Counted from the first letter of the stretch, positions 34,801-44,554 are shown. The stretch is 64,000 nt of DNA from Lysobacteraceae bacterium (GCA_016789405.1 JAEUPQ010000002.1:31861-95860), one strand, 5' to 3'. Program-made: numbers and translations. Notes: generated by a model not told the origin, from the letters alone.

Positions 34801-36697
34801 CCTTGCCATCCGCGACAGACGCGAGCGTGCCATCCGCGTTGTAGCCGAGCGTCTGCTTCAGTTTTCCGAACGCGTAGACCTTCCAAGGCTGCGCCAGGGA
34901 CGTGAACTGCGTTTCACTTTCGACCACTGCACCAGAATTGATGTTATAGCTTCTCGCGACTTGCCCAAGGACATAATGAGAGAGATTGTCCGAATAGTCC
35001 GTTACGTCTGTTCGAGTATTGCCAAGCGTGCTTGATCGAGTCGTCTGCACCGGTCTTGCGAGCGTGTCGAAGGTATCGACCAACAAATTGAAGGAGGTGC
35101 CATCCTGCGCGATGGTCTTCGACTTCAGCGGGGCAAAGCAAGCTGAAGACAACTTGCTCGCATTCGCAAAGGGCTGCAAACCAGCGCAGGCCGGAAACGG
35201 CAGGGAGGGATTCAACGCCTTGGACGTGTATTGGTTCGTCTCGACTCTCAGAATCGACGTAGAACTTGCGCCCTTCGAGGACTCGAACAGCTGACCTTCA
35301 TCGATATCGAACGTCACGCCAAAGGTCAGACGCTGGAATTCGATGCCGGGGCGCGAAATGGTGACGACTTTACGGCCATTCTGATCGTAGTCGTACCCGT
35401 AATCCCAGACCATCGAGCCAAGGCCCGCGCCGGTAAGCGTCTTCTTCGTCAGGGTCAGTGATGCGGAGTACCTCGGAACCGCGAGGTATTCGTAGGTCGA
35501 CGACTCCTTGAAGCAGAGCGGATTGGGCAGATCACGATAGTGCCGCATGACGTCGAAATCGAATTTTCCATTGGCGCCGGATGGCGCCTTTACCGTGATG
35601 GAGAACTGACCAAACTCCGGCTCGATCTCATCCGGGCAATCTGCAATCGCATCTTCATAAGGCTGCGTGTAAACAGGAGGATTGACTGCGATCTGACCGG
35701 TTTGCGAATACACCCACGTACTGCCATCGGGATTCGTGACCTGCTGCAGATCCTGGTAGCCATAACCGCCATATGAATACGTCCAGGTACGCCCATGCGC
35801 GACGATCGACTGGATGCGCGAGGACGTGTAGTTCAGATCGATCCGGCGCCCATCATTCGAAAGAATGGTGACGAGGTTGCTGCCCTGGTAGGTGTAGTCG
35901 ACCCAGTTTCCGAATCGGTCTTCCACGCGAGATACGAGAAAGTGAATCGCCTGGCGCTGCAGCGAATACTGCGAATGCTGGGACTGAAGACTTGCGTGAT
36001 CTTTCGAGACAACCCAGTCAAGATGGTATTTGATGCCATCCGGGGAAAGCGCGATGAATGCTTCACCTGGGTAGCCGTTCTTGGTGCTCGACTTGCACCG
36101 GATCCGCCACAGGCCTTTCGTCACCCACGGATAGGTGTATCCATCCGTCGGCGCGGGCAAGGCCGAAGAGGGATTCATCAACAAGGACTCTTCACCGCCC
36201 CCTGGCAGGCTGAGCGAATGACCGCTCCAGAAGGAATCCGCCTGGAAATTTCCGATGCTGTTCGGCTCTCCGGGCTGCGTGCAACGCGTGTTGTACCAAC
36301 CGCTCTGCGTCGAAAAGACGCCGGAAATCTTCGGAAGATCGATATCCCAGATACCGAAGCCGCCGATATGCATCCCGTTCTTGCGATAGCGGTCATCCAC
36401 GCTCAGGGAACGAGTGACGGACACAGGCAGATTGCTGTTGCCGGGAATGGACACATCCGTGACGCTGAACCCGACGCTGCCATGGTAGGCAGCGAAACTG
36501 TCGCCGAAAGCCCCCTCGATCTTGACGGGAGAAATCTTGGACGCCAGATCGATGCGTTCGATGGCCTTTTCGTGAAGACCGAACGGGGCATTCGACTGGA
36601 ACGCGTGGGACTGCACGGACAGCAGCAGGGTCGATGCCAGCAGCACTGCCTTCGACAAGCCACGACGGAAGGAGAAGGAATCGGTTCCGAATGACAC
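31871..36697 (-). CDS. RHS-repeat polymorphic toxin, secreted
   Basis: 1608-residue RHS protein. A GTG start preceded by AGGAG at six bases gives an N-terminal signal peptide (LSKAVLLASTLLLSVQSHAFQ). Many YD-type repeats fill the middle (GYDAMGRLAS, YDGAGNLVW, YDPRNRLTHL, YDNLDRLTSV, YDGLGRRV). The RHS core ends with QRYYDQSAGRFLSVDPVT and NPYGFTDPDG. About 180 residues of variable C-terminus follow and should be the toxin (HVNVREGGAASRLGPLREN at its end); its activity was not recognised. The 3' part is clearly lower in GC than the RHS core, as expected for exchangeable toxin tips. Confidence 0.88.
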   Translation of the reverse strand: MSFGTDSFSFRRGLSKAVLLASTLLLSVQSHAFQSNAPFGLHEKAIERIDLASKISPVKIEGAFGDSFAAYHGSVGFSVTDVSIPGNSNLPVSVTRSLSVDDRYRKNGMHIGGFGIWDIDLPKISGVFSTQSGWYNTRCTQPGEPNSIGNFQADSFWSGHSLSLPGGGEESLLMNPSSALPAPTDGYTYPWVTKGLWRIRCKSSTKNGYPGEAFIALSPDGIKYHLDWVVSKDHASLQSQHSQYSLQRQAIHFLVSRVEDRFGNWVDYTYQGSNLVTILSNDGRRIDLNYTSSRIQSIVAHGRTWTYSYGGYGYQDLQQVTNPDGSTWVYSQTGQIAVNPPVYTQPYEDAIADCPDEIEPEFGQFSITVKAPSGANGKFDFDVMRHYRDLPNPLCFKESSTYEYLAVPRYSASLTLTKKTLTGAGLGSMVWDYGYDYDQNGRKVVTISRPGIEFQRLTFGVTFDIDEGQLFESSKGASSTSILRVETNQYTSKALNPSLPFPACAGLQPFANASKLSSACFAPLKSKTIAQDGTSFNLLVDTFDTLARPVQTTRSSTLGNTRTDVTDYSDNLSHYVLGQVARSYNINSGAVVESETQFTSLAQPWKVYAFGKLKQTLGYNADGTLASVADGKGNTITLSNWKRGIPQSILHPVTAEAPQGATESATVNDSGWITSVTDELGSVTGYGYDAMGRLASIVQPTGDTVASPSSGGNYYNTLRNFRPLVAADWKPTGVVDGQWRLYEETGNRASVTYMDALWRPVLKHEYDAQNVAATLRASKTSYDTSGRVSFQSYPSSDTIPGNTGTRTFYDAIDRVTEVEQDSEHGVLSTTTQYLSGFKTLVTNPKGFATTTSFMAWDAPSYDYPVLSEQPEGKVIQIVRHPQFGWPQQLTQRNAANTLSATRRYVYDGNAQLCKTIEPETGVTVMDYDGAGNLVWQASGLDGTSTAYNSTTDCQHAAAYGAGRTTTRTYDPRNRLTHLTFPDGLGNQIWTYEKDNLPKSVTAYNGAGSTAPVVTTYSYNNRRLLVGETLAQPSVYSWSIGYAYDGYAHLSTQTYPTGLVVDYAPNPLGQPTKAGTYASGAQYYPNGALKQFTYGNGIVHTMTQNARQLPQRVSATGNAMDYEYGYDPNGNVAQILDYVTGTPTARHRWMSYDNLDRLTSVASAVFGGTDHTHRFTYDTLDNLKSWKLAGVKDYADYVYDAQNHRLTSIRNTAGATVVGFAYDPQGNLQNKNGQGYVFDYGNRLRSATLQETYRYDGLGRRVQTNSANGKTTLWHYTQSGQMLFSSDWGDPASPAQQTHENVYLAGSVVAIIDHAWPSNAVLATKYQHTDALGSPVAVTNASGQVIERMDYEPWGAIIGKPNHNGIGYTGHVMDGTTGLTYMQQRYYDQSAGRFLSVDPVTAHEKPGQNFNRYWYANNNPYGFTDPDGRESAGVALRGVAAIQSNLDQISPQQAEAAISLQVSILSGNLVSTVRSAWGAFRAFASSSSKNNQSPRPRGADTGNPHAPGDVPNQDVIVRGGIGDKPETGTTYSGSQGRTVEEAGRGVPNGQLRETTAGQIRQNGGTVEVKPEPSRSGNINYQHVNVREGGAASRLGPLRENPVPKADRIK

Positions 36698-37054
36698 TGC
36701 AAATCTCCTGGAGACTCTGGAAACGTGGAAAGAACCACGCCATTGGGTTGCTACCTGAACAACGATGCCAAAAGCCGATCTCAACGACTGAGAGCGTGCA
36801 ATTACATCGAACAGCACGATTCAACCGAAAGCAGAAGTATCTGCACGCACGACTGCGACCTGACGACCCCGGACTGACTATTTCACATGCATCCGACGAA
36901 AGGGATCGGGGAACCCGATCAATCCAGTCAGAGACCAGCGCCGTCGGCATCGCCGGATGCAAACCGCAGTAGTAGAGCACGCGAGCCCGGAGGATTTCGA
37001 CCCTGCTGTCAAAATTGACAGCCCCTTACCAGACGGTCGAGTACAGTCCCACCC
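36698..37054. other. Intergenic region upstream of the RHS gene
   Basis: 357 bp between the RHS start and the nadK stop, more AT-rich than its surroundings. It must hold the RHS promoter. No clear sigma-70 pair was found by eye; a perfect inverted repeat lies at 37006-37021. No small gene is supported. Confidence 0.4.
37006..37021. promoter_or_regulatory. Perfect inverted repeat in the RHS upstream region
   Basis: CTGTCAAAATTGACAG has 7-bp arms around AA. It is about 310 bp before the RHS start and 34 bp after the nadK stop. It may be an operator for RHS expression or a weak nadK 3' hairpin; its AT-rich centre and symmetry look more like a protein-binding site. Confidence 0.35.
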
Positions 37055-37822
37055 TCACGCCACGAACTGCTCACTCAATATCCGCTCTTCCAGATTGTGT
37101 TCGGGGTCGAACAGCAGGGTGACCATGCGGTCGCGGGATTCGCGGATGGCGACTTCGACGACGTCGCGGACTTCGTGGGAGTCGGCTGTGGCGCTGACGG
37201 GGCGCTTGTAGGGGTCGAGGACACGGAAGCGGACTTCGGTGTCGGCCTTGAGCAGGGCACCGCGCCAGCGACGCGGGCGGAACGGGGCGATGGGCGTCAG
37301 CGAGACGACGTTGCTGCCCAGCGGCAGGATCGGGCCACCAGCGGAATGGTTGTAGGCGGTGCTGCCTGCGGGCGTCGCGACCATCACGCCGTCGCAGATG
37401 AGTTCTTCGAGTCGGGTCTGGTCATTAAGGCCGATCGAGATGTGTGCGGCCTGGCGCGTCTGCCGAAGCAGCGAGACCTCGTTGTACGCAAGCGAAGTGA
37501 CCGTGGCACCGGACTCGGTCTGTGCCGACATTTCGAGCGGGCGAAGCTTGGCGGGTTCCGCAGCGGCGAGACGCTCCAACAGCCCATCCTCGACGAAATG
37601 ATTCATGAGGAAACCGACGGTGCCGAGCTTCATGCCGTACACCGGGATGCCGAGACCGCCGTGGCGATGCAGGGTCTGCAGCATGAAACCGTCGCCGCCA
37701 AGCGGGCACAGGATGTCGGCTTCGGACGGCGCGCACTGCCCGTGGCGCGACGTCATCGCCTCCAGGGCCTGCTGGGCGTCCGTGCTTGGGCTTGCGAGGA
37801 AGGCGATGCGCTGCTGGGCCAC
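37055..37822 (-). CDS. nadK: NAD kinase
   Basis: 255-residue cytosolic kinase making NADP from NAD and ATP. The active-site GGDG is at 42-45 with catalytic Asp44 ([10 protein letters not shown]). [18 protein letters not shown] and [21 protein letters not shown] are the other conserved blocks. The start is a GTG with AGGA seven bases upstream; the longer open frame upstream lacks family similarity. Short overall, as in xanthomonad homologues. Confidence 0.93.
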   Translation of the reverse strand: MAQQRIAFLASPSTDAQQALEAMTSRHGQCAPSEADILCPLGGDGFMLQTLHRHGGLGIPVYGMKLGTVGFLMNHFVEDGLLERLAAAEPAKLRPLEMSAQTESGATVTSLAYNEVSLLRQTRQAAHISIGLNDQTRLEELICDGVMVATPAGSTAYNHSAGGPILPLGSNVVSLTPIAPFRPRRWRGALLKADTEVRFRVLDPYKRPVSATADSHEVRDVVEVAIRESRDRMVTLLFDPEHNLEERILSEQFVA

Positions 37823-37926
37823 GATTGCGTCCTGTCGGGCGGGTCCACCCCGCAAGCGCGAGGATAGCGGATCGTCGCGACGATGGCAGGTCGCGCCGCG
37901 CGTCACTCGGCGTATCGGCCACATGC

Positions 37927-37954
37927 GAACGGCCCCGGTCTCCCGGGGCCGTTC
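37927..37954 (-). terminator. Hairpin after the glutamate dehydrogenase gene
   Basis: Perfect 12-bp stem (GAACGGCCCCGG and its complement) around a four-base loop, starting 25 bp past the glutamate dehydrogenase stop on the minus strand. Very stable, but with only scattered T residues after it. Placed to separate the gdh transcript from nadK. Confidence 0.65.
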
Positions 37955-37978
37955 CGCGTGCATCACCGCACCGAGCGG

Positions 37979-40900
37979 TCAGCCTTCGGCTGACAGCATC
38001 GACAGTCGACGCACCGCGACCGAGGCGGTCGGATAGTCCAGCGACTTCTGCGCCGCGACCTCGGCGAGCATGCCGAGGGTGAAGCGCAGCGCGGCATCGT
38101 CGCGCTCCAGCCAGTGCTTGACCTTGGCATCGGCATTCGCACCCGGCGTGGCGAGCACCTGCATGGTCAGCAGGCGCTGCTGCGTGGCCAGTTCGTCGCG
38201 CAGCGAGCCACGCGCGACCGCATGCCAGCGACCGTCGACCGCGAGCGAATCGATCTGCGCGTAGAGCCACGGCAGTTGCAGGGCTTCGCCGAGGCGGAAG
38301 TGGACCTTCGCCACGTCGACCGGCTTGAGCTTGCGCGCGCGCGCGACTTCGATGATGTCGCAGCACCATTCGAGGTAGGGAAGCGCCGCGAGCTGCTTCG
38401 CCAGCGACTCGGGCATGCCCTTGGCCTTCCAGTCCTCGAAGCTGGCGTCGTATGCGGGACGCATCGACGCCGGCAGGATGCCGGACCCGGCGCGGATCTC
38501 GCGGAAGCCGTCGTGATAGCGACCGACCGCGTCGGTGATCGCCGGGATCGCGCCGGGGCGCGAGACCAGCCAGCGCGTCATCGAACGCTGCAGCGACCAG
38601 ATGGTCTGCAGCGCATCGACCTGCACCGACTCCGGCACCTTGCCGTCGAGCGCATCGATCTGCGCCCACAGTTCACGGGCGTCGAGCGTTTCGCGGGTGA
38701 TGGTGAAGGCCTTCGCGACCTCGCCCGGCGTGCGGCCCGAATCCTCGGTCATGCGCAGCGTGAAGGTCGAGCCCATGCGGTTGACCATCGAATTGGTCAC
38801 GGCCGTGGCGATGATCTCGCGCTTCAGGCGATGCTGCTCCATCGACTTGGCGTACTTCTGCTGCAGTGGCTGCGGGAAGTAGCGCACCAGTTCCTTCGAC
38901 AGGTACGGATCTTCCGGCACGTCGGAGTCGAGCAGTTGCTGGAACAGCACGATCTTCGAGTACGACAGCAGCACCGACAGTTCCGGTCGCGTCAGGCCGA
39001 TGCCGCGCGCCTTGCGATCGGCGATCTCCGCGTCGCTGGGCAGGTATTCGATCTGGCGGTCGAGCAGCCCCTGCGCTTCGAGGGTCTTGATGAAGTGCTG
39101 CTTCGAGCCCAGACGGCTCAGCGACATCCGCTGCATCAGGCTCAGCGCCTGGTTCTGGCGATAGTTGTCGTTGAGGACCAGCGCCGCGACTTCATCGGTC
39201 ATCGCCGCGAGCAGCTTGTTGCGCTCCGGCATCGTCAGCTTCTTCTTCTGGACCTCGCCATTGAGCAGGATCTTGATGTTCACCTCGTGGTCGGAGGTGT
39301 CGACGCCGGCGGAGTTGTCGATGAAGTCGGTATTGAGCAGCACGCCATTGAGCGCGGCCTCGATGCGGCCGAGCTGGGTCATGCCGAGGTTGCCGCCCTC
39401 ACCCACCACCTTGCAGCGCAGTTCGGTGCCGTTGACGCGCAGGCCGTTGTTGGCGCGGTCACCCACATCCGCATGCGTTTCGCTCGCGGCCTTGACGTAG
39501 GTACCGATGCCGCCATTCCACAGCAGGTCGACCGGCGCCTTGAGGATCGCGTTCATCAGCTCCATCGGGCTCATGGACGACGCGTCGCCGGCGATGCCCA
39601 GCACGGCCTTGATTTCCGGCGACAGCGGGATCGACTTCGCGGAGCGCGGGAACACGCCGCCGCCCTTGCTGATCAGCGTCTTGTCGTAGTCTTCCCAGCT
39701 CGAACGCGGCAGGTTGAACATGCGGCCGCGTTCCTTGAACGAGATCGCGGCGTCCGGATTCGGGTCGAGGAAGATGTGGCGATGGTCGAACGCGGCCAGG
39801 AGGCGGATGTGCCCGGACAGCAGCATGCCGTTGCCGAACACGTCGCCCGACATGTCGCCGACGCCGACGCAGGTGAAGTCCTGGGTCTGGCTGTTGCGGC
39901 CCAGCGCACGGAAGTGGCGCTTGACCGACTCCCAGCCGCCGCGCGCGGTGATGCCCATGCCCTTGTGGTCGTAGCCGACCGAGCCCCCAGAGGCGAACGC
40001 ATCGTCGAGCCAGAATCCATGGGCATTGGCGATGCCGTTGGCGATGTCGGAGAAGGTCGCGGTGCCCTTGTCGGCTGCGACGACGAGGTACGGGTCGTCG
40101 CCGTCGTGGCGCACGACTTCGTCCGGCGCCACGATCTTGCCGTTGACGATGTTGTCGGTGATGTCGAGCAGGCCGTTGATGAAGCGCTTGTAGCAGGCCA
40201 CGCCTTCGTTGAACCAGGCGTCGCGATCGACCGCCGGATCGGGCAGCTGCTTGCAGAAGAAGCCGCCCTTCGATCCGACCGGCACGATGACCGTGTTCTT
40301 CACCATCTGCGCCTTCACCAGGCCCAGCACTTCGGTGCGGAAGTCTTCGCGACGATCCGACCAGCGCAAGCCACCGCGTGCCACCGGGCCGAAGCGCAGG
40401 TGCACGCCTTCGACGCGCGGGCCGCAGACGAAGATTTCGCGATACGGACGCGGCTTCGGCAGGTCCGGCACCTTCGACGTGTCGAACTTGAAGCTCAGGT
40501 AGTCCGCGGGACCGCCATCCGCTCGCAGGCCATTGCGGTAACGGCCGCTGCGGTAGGTGATGTAGTAGTTGGTGCGCAGGGTGGCTTCGATCACGCCGAC
40601 GAAGCCACGCAGGATGCGGTCCTCATCGAGGCTGGACACGCGGTCGAGCAGCGCGGTGATCGCGGTGCGCGTCGCCTCGAGCTGCGCCTCGCGTTTCGCG
40701 GCGCGCGCGGCGATCACCGGCTCGACAGCAGCGAGCACCGCAGCATCGCCGGCCGCGATCGCGGTCAGCTGCTTGCGGATGATGTCGGCGCCGGCCTTGA
40801 TTTCGGCCTTCGACTCCTTGCCCGTCGCCGGGTCGAAGCGCGCCTCGAACAGTTCGGTCATCAGGCGCGCGAGGATCGGATAGCGCGCGAAGGTCTCTTC

Positions 40901-43000
40901 GACGTAGCTCTGCGAGAACGGCACGCCAATCTGCAGCAGGTACTTGCAGTAGGCGCGGAGCATCGCGACCTGCTTCCACGACAGGTTGGCGGCGATGATC
41001 AGCTTGTTGAAGCCGTCGTTCTCGACATTGCCGCGCCAGATCTGGCCGAAGGCATCCTCGAAGGTTTCGTCCAGGTCGTCGACGTTGATGTCGCCACGCG
41101 TGGCTTCGACCTCGAAATCCTGGATATAGGCGACGGTGCCGGCGGATTCGATGCGGAACGGGTGCTCCGAAATCACGCGCAGTCCCATGTTCTCCATCAT
41201 CGGCATCGCGTCGGACAGCGGGATGTCGTCGTGCAGGCGATAGAACTTGAAGCGCAGGCCGCCATCGGTATCGCGATAGAGGCTCAGGCGCAGGTCGTTC
41301 TCGGGCGTCAGCGCATCGAGCTGCTCGACGTCGTCCGCGGCGATCGCAGCCGACGCCTTCTCGATGTAACCGGCGGTCAGCGCGCGGCCGAAGCCGTTGG
41401 CGAGCGCGAGGCCGCGCTCTTCGCCATGGCGCGACACCAGCGCCTCGCGCAAGTCGTCCTGCCAGTTGCGGACGATGGCCGAGAGGCGCGCATTGAGCCC
41501 GGCGGCGTCGATGTCGACGATTTCGTCCTTCCGCGGGCGCGCCAGCATGTGCAGCTGCGCCAGCGGCGAGTCGCCGAGCTGGATGGTGGAGTCGACGCGA
41601 TCGGCGTGCAGCACGTCGCGCAGCATCGCTTCGATGCGCAGGCGGATTTCGGTGTTGTAGCGATCGCGCGGGATGTAGGCGAGCACCGAGTAGAAGCGGC
41701 CGTAGCGATCATGGCGGAGGAACAGCTTGCTGCGCACGCGCTCCTGGAGGCTGAGCACACCGGTGGCGAGTTCGAACAGCTCCGCTTCGTCGGACTGGAA
41801 CAGCTCGTCGCGCGGCAGCTTCTCGAGGATGTGGCGCAGCGCCTTCCAGCTGTGGCCGGTGGGCGCCAGGCCCGACTTCGCCATCACCGCTTCGTGGCGT
41901 TCGCGGACCAGCGGGATTTCCCACGGACGGCGGGTGTAGGCACTGGAGGTGTACAGGCCGATGAAGCGTTGTTCGGCGACCGGGCGGCCGTCGGCGTCAT
42001 AGCTCAGCACGCCGATGTAGTCCATGTAGCCGGGACGATGCACCGTGGCGCGCGAATTGGTCTTGGTGAGGATCAGCGGGTCGACGTGACCTGCCTGCTG
42101 GATGGCGTACGCCGACAGCGACGCGACCTTGCGCGGCTTGCCGCTTTCGCGACCGCGCAGCAGGCCGAGACCGGTTGCCGGGTCAGCGGCGAGCACTTCA
42201 TCGCCGCCCTGCTTCTTGACCTTGTACTCGCGATAGCCGAGGAAGGTGAAATGGTCCGCGGCGGCCCATGCGAGGAATTCCTTCGCTTCGGCACGAACCG
42301 CTTCGCTCGCAGGCATGCGGCGCTTGCCGATGTCCTGCGTGATCTCGAGCATCTTGTCGCGCATCGCCGACCAGTCATCCACGATGCCGCGCACATCGAC
42401 CAGCACGTCGCGGATCGCGCGCTCGATCACCGCCGAATCCGCAGCGGAGAGACGGTCGATCTCCAGGCTCATCATCGACTCGGGCGCACCGTCGCCGACC
42501 GAAGCGATCCTGCCCGCCTTGTCGCGACTCACGCGCAGGATCGGATGTCCGAGCACGTGCACGCCCACGCCGCGCTCGGCCAGGGCCATCATCACCGAAT
42601 CCACCAGGAAGGGCATGTCGTCGTTGACGATCTGCAGCACCGTGTGCGCCGATTCCCAGCCGTGCTTCGACGCCACGGGATTGAACAGGCGCACGTTCGC
42701 CGTGCCGGGCTTGCGCACCCGCGCGAACTCCAGGAAGTCGGCCGCGAGCGCGGCCCACGCGTCGACACTGTGTGCCGGCAGCTCGTCTTCGCTCAGGCGC
42801 TGGTAGAACGTTCCCGCGAACGCGACGGCGTCGGCTTCGCTGCTCTTGCCGGCGCGCTTGCGAATGGCGTCCAGGATGGGATCGAGCAGGCGCTTTGCCG
42901 ACGAACGCGATGCGCTCGAATGCGAATCACTCGGGCGCGATGGGCCGCGCACCTGTTTTCGCTGGGTCTGGGTGCGTGGGGCGGAGGCTTTCTTGGTCAT
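37979..43000 (-). CDS. NAD-specific glutamate dehydrogenase, large (180-kDa) class
   Basis: 1673-residue enzyme oxidatively deaminating glutamate to 2-oxoglutarate and ammonium. N-terminal ACT-like regulatory modules (first ~700 residues; VNDDMPFLVDSVMMALAERG) precede the catalytic core. Around residues 870-900 RGGLRWSDRREDFRTEVLGL and KAQMVKNTVIVPVGSKGGFF carry the substrate-binding Lys residues. The NAD-binding part has GVGDMSGDVFGNGMLLS. The length is that of the allosteric GDH-180 family. The ATG giving MTKKASAPRTQ was chosen. The role is amino-acid catabolism, which fits a protein-degrading lifestyle. Confidence 0.95.
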   Translation of the reverse strand: MTKKASAPRTQTQRKQVRGPSRPSDSHSSASRSSAKRLLDPILDAIRKRAGKSSEADAVAFAGTFYQRLSEDELPAHSVDAWAALAADFLEFARVRKPGTANVRLFNPVASKHGWESAHTVLQIVNDDMPFLVDSVMMALAERGVGVHVLGHPILRVSRDKAGRIASVGDGAPESMMSLEIDRLSAADSAVIERAIRDVLVDVRGIVDDWSAMRDKMLEITQDIGKRRMPASEAVRAEAKEFLAWAAADHFTFLGYREYKVKKQGGDEVLAADPATGLGLLRGRESGKPRKVASLSAYAIQQAGHVDPLILTKTNSRATVHRPGYMDYIGVLSYDADGRPVAEQRFIGLYTSSAYTRRPWEIPLVRERHEAVMAKSGLAPTGHSWKALRHILEKLPRDELFQSDEAELFELATGVLSLQERVRSKLFLRHDRYGRFYSVLAYIPRDRYNTEIRLRIEAMLRDVLHADRVDSTIQLGDSPLAQLHMLARPRKDEIVDIDAAGLNARLSAIVRNWQDDLREALVSRHGEERGLALANGFGRALTAGYIEKASAAIAADDVEQLDALTPENDLRLSLYRDTDGGLRFKFYRLHDDIPLSDAMPMMENMGLRVISEHPFRIESAGTVAYIQDFEVEATRGDINVDDLDETFEDAFGQIWRGNVENDGFNKLIIAANLSWKQVAMLRAYCKYLLQIGVPFSQSYVEETFARYPILARLMTELFEARFDPATGKESKAEIKAGADIIRKQLTAIAAGDAAVLAAVEPVIAARAAKREAQLEATRTAITALLDRVSSLDEDRILRGFVGVIEATLRTNYYITYRSGRYRNGLRADGGPADYLSFKFDTSKVPDLPKPRPYREIFVCGPRVEGVHLRFGPVARGGLRWSDRREDFRTEVLGLVKAQMVKNTVIVPVGSKGGFFCKQLPDPAVDRDAWFNEGVACYKRFINGLLDITDNIVNGKIVAPDEVVRHDGDDPYLVVAADKGTATFSDIANGIANAHGFWLDDAFASGGSVGYDHKGMGITARGGWESVKRHFRALGRNSQTQDFTCVGVGDMSGDVFGNGMLLSGHIRLLAAFDHRHIFLDPNPDAAISFKERGRMFNLPRSSWEDYDKTLISKGGGVFPRSAKSIPLSPEIKAVLGIAGDASSMSPMELMNAILKAPVDLLWNGGIGTYVKAASETHADVGDRANNGLRVNGTELRCKVVGEGGNLGMTQLGRIEAALNGVLLNTDFIDNSAGVDTSDHEVNIKILLNGEVQKKKLTMPERNKLLAAMTDEVAALVLNDNYRQNQALSLMQRMSLSRLGSKQHFIKTLEAQGLLDRQIEYLPSDAEIADRKARGIGLTRPELSVLLSYSKIVLFQQLLDSDVPEDPYLSKELVRYFPQPLQQKYAKSMEQHRLKREIIATAVTNSMVNRMGSTFTLRMTEDSGRTPGEVAKAFTITRETLDARELWAQIDALDGKVPESVQVDALQTIWSLQRSMTRWLVSRPGAIPAITDAVGRYHDGFREIRAGSGILPASMRPAYDASFEDWKAKGMPESLAKQLAALPYLEWCCDIIEVARARKLKPVDVAKVHFRLGEALQLPWLYAQIDSLAVDGRWHAVARGSLRDELATQQRLLTMQVLATPGANADAKVKHWLERDDAALRFTLGMLAEVAAQKSLDYPTASVAVRRLSMLSAEG

Positions 43001-43252
43001 GTTCGTTGCGGTCCGTTGGTGGCGCCGATGGGCGCTGGCCGGTGGTGGGTCATGCGTGCGCACGACGCCAGGCGGCGTCGGCGGGATCTGGGTCTGGAGA
43101 CGGAGGTATGCGGGAGACGGAAGTCAGGACGGGAATCCGGATGAAGGGCTCGATCGACGATGCCGAATGCGAACGGCCGACCGGCCCACCCTCGCCGGAC
43201 CCGTCGTTTCGCGCGACGGATGGCGGGGCGGACACGGCCGGCCGGGGTGTCA

Positions 43253-44413
43253 TCAGCGCAGGCCGGTCTCGTTGCGGGCGATGACCAGTCGCTGGATTTC
43301 GCTGGTGCCTTCGTAGATCTCGGTGATCTTGGCATCGCGGAAGTAGCGTTCGAGCGGCATTTCCTTGGAATAGCCCATGCCGCCGTGGATCTGCACGGCC
43401 TGGTGGGTGATCCACATCGCGGCCTCGGAGGCGGTGAGCTTGGCGATGGCGGCCTCGTTGCTGAAGCGGGCGCCGCCGTTCTCGAACTCGCCCTTCTGCC
43501 AGGCCGCGCGCAGCGTCAGCAGGGTCGCCGCGTCGAGCTTGCACTTCATGTCGGCGATCTTCGCCTGGGTCATCTGGAAGGTGCCGATCGGCGCACCGAA
43601 GGCCTTGCGGTCCTTCACATAAGTGATCGTGGCTTCGTACGCGGCACGGGCGATGCCGATCGCCTGCGAGGCGATGCCGATGCGACCGGCGTCGAGCACG
43701 CCCATCGCGATCTTGAAGCCCTCGCCTTCCTGGCCCAGCACTTCGTCGGCCTGGACCACGTAATCGGTGAACTCGATCTCGCAGGTCGCCGAAGCGCGGA
43801 TGCCCAGCTTCGGTTCGGTCTTGCCGCGATGGAAGCCTTCGCGGGCGGTGTCGATCATGAACGCGGTGATGCCCTTGGCGCCCTTGTCCGGGTCGGTCAT
43901 GGCGAACAGCACGATGTACCTGGCGACCGGGCCGGAGGTGATCCAGCTCTTCTTGCCGTTGACGACATACGTGCCGTCGGCCTGCTTCATGGCCTTGCAG
44001 CGCATGGCCGTGGCGTCGGAGCCCGACTGCGGTTCGGTCAGGGCGAAGGCGCCGATCTCGCGACCTTCGGCGATGGCGCGGACGTAGAGCTGCTTCTGGG
44101 CCTCGGTGCCGAACTTCAGGATGCCGTTGCAGAACAGCGAGTTGTTCACCGAAACGATCGTCGAGTGGGCCGCATCGGCGTGTGCGATCTCGATCATGGC
44201 CAGCACGTAGCTGATCGGGTCCATGCCGGCGCCGCCGTACTCGGTCGGCACTTCGATGCCCATCAGGCCGTTCTCGCCGAGCGTGCGGATGTTCGCGAGG
44301 GGGAATTCGCCGGTCTGATCGTGGTGCTCGGCGCTGGGCGCGATCTTCTCCTGCGCGATCCGGCGGGCCACGTCCTGAATCATCAACTGCTCTTCGGTGA
44401 AGCGGAAATCCAC
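43253..44413 (-). CDS. Acyl-CoA dehydrogenase (short/branched-chain type)
   Basis: 386-residue FAD flavoprotein introducing the alpha-beta double bond into acyl-CoA. ALTEPQSGSDA is the FAD/acyl-CoA signature, QIHGGMGYSKEMPLERYFRD the second, and the catalytic base is Glu368 in ITEIYEGTSEIQRLVIAR. This Glu position is typical of short-chain and 2-methyl-branched enzymes rather than isovaleryl or long-chain ones. It is divergent from the ArsR-type gene. Electrons would go to ETF, whose genes are not in the window. Confidence 0.93.
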   Translation of the reverse strand: MDFRFTEEQLMIQDVARRIAQEKIAPSAEHHDQTGEFPLANIRTLGENGLMGIEVPTEYGGAGMDPISYVLAMIEIAHADAAHSTIVSVNNSLFCNGILKFGTEAQKQLYVRAIAEGREIGAFALTEPQSGSDATAMRCKAMKQADGTYVVNGKKSWITSGPVARYIVLFAMTDPDKGAKGITAFMIDTAREGFHRGKTEPKLGIRASATCEIEFTDYVVQADEVLGQEGEGFKIAMGVLDAGRIGIASQAIGIARAAYEATITYVKDRKAFGAPIGTFQMTQAKIADMKCKLDAATLLTLRAAWQKGEFENGGARFSNEAAIAKLTASEAAMWITHQAVQIHGGMGYSKEMPLERYFRDAKITEIYEGTSEIQRLVIARNETGLR

Positions 44414-44554
44414 TGGCGCATCCTCGGCTTGAGTTGGAATGGGTTCGGTCTAAACGCGCATTGTAGCCACCGTGTCGCGTATACCCCAGTACGCAACGGG
44501 ATGTCGCCCGGTTGCGCTTGACCATCCGAAGGCGAAGGCGGACAATCATCTCTG

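Noticed and set aside
30354..36697. A genomic island spanning the RAYT and RHS loci
   Set aside because: GC drops only in the RHS tip, the immunity gene and the flanks; no tRNA, integrase or direct-repeat attachment sites bound the stretch, so a defined island is not supported.
38114..43144. Open reading frame of about 1,676 codons on the plus strand
   Set aside because: It is antisense to the NAD-glutamate dehydrogenase gene along its length. High GC removes stops in this frame. The translation is Arg/Gly/Val/His-rich low-complexity sequence without domains, while the minus-strand reading has clear GDH motifs.
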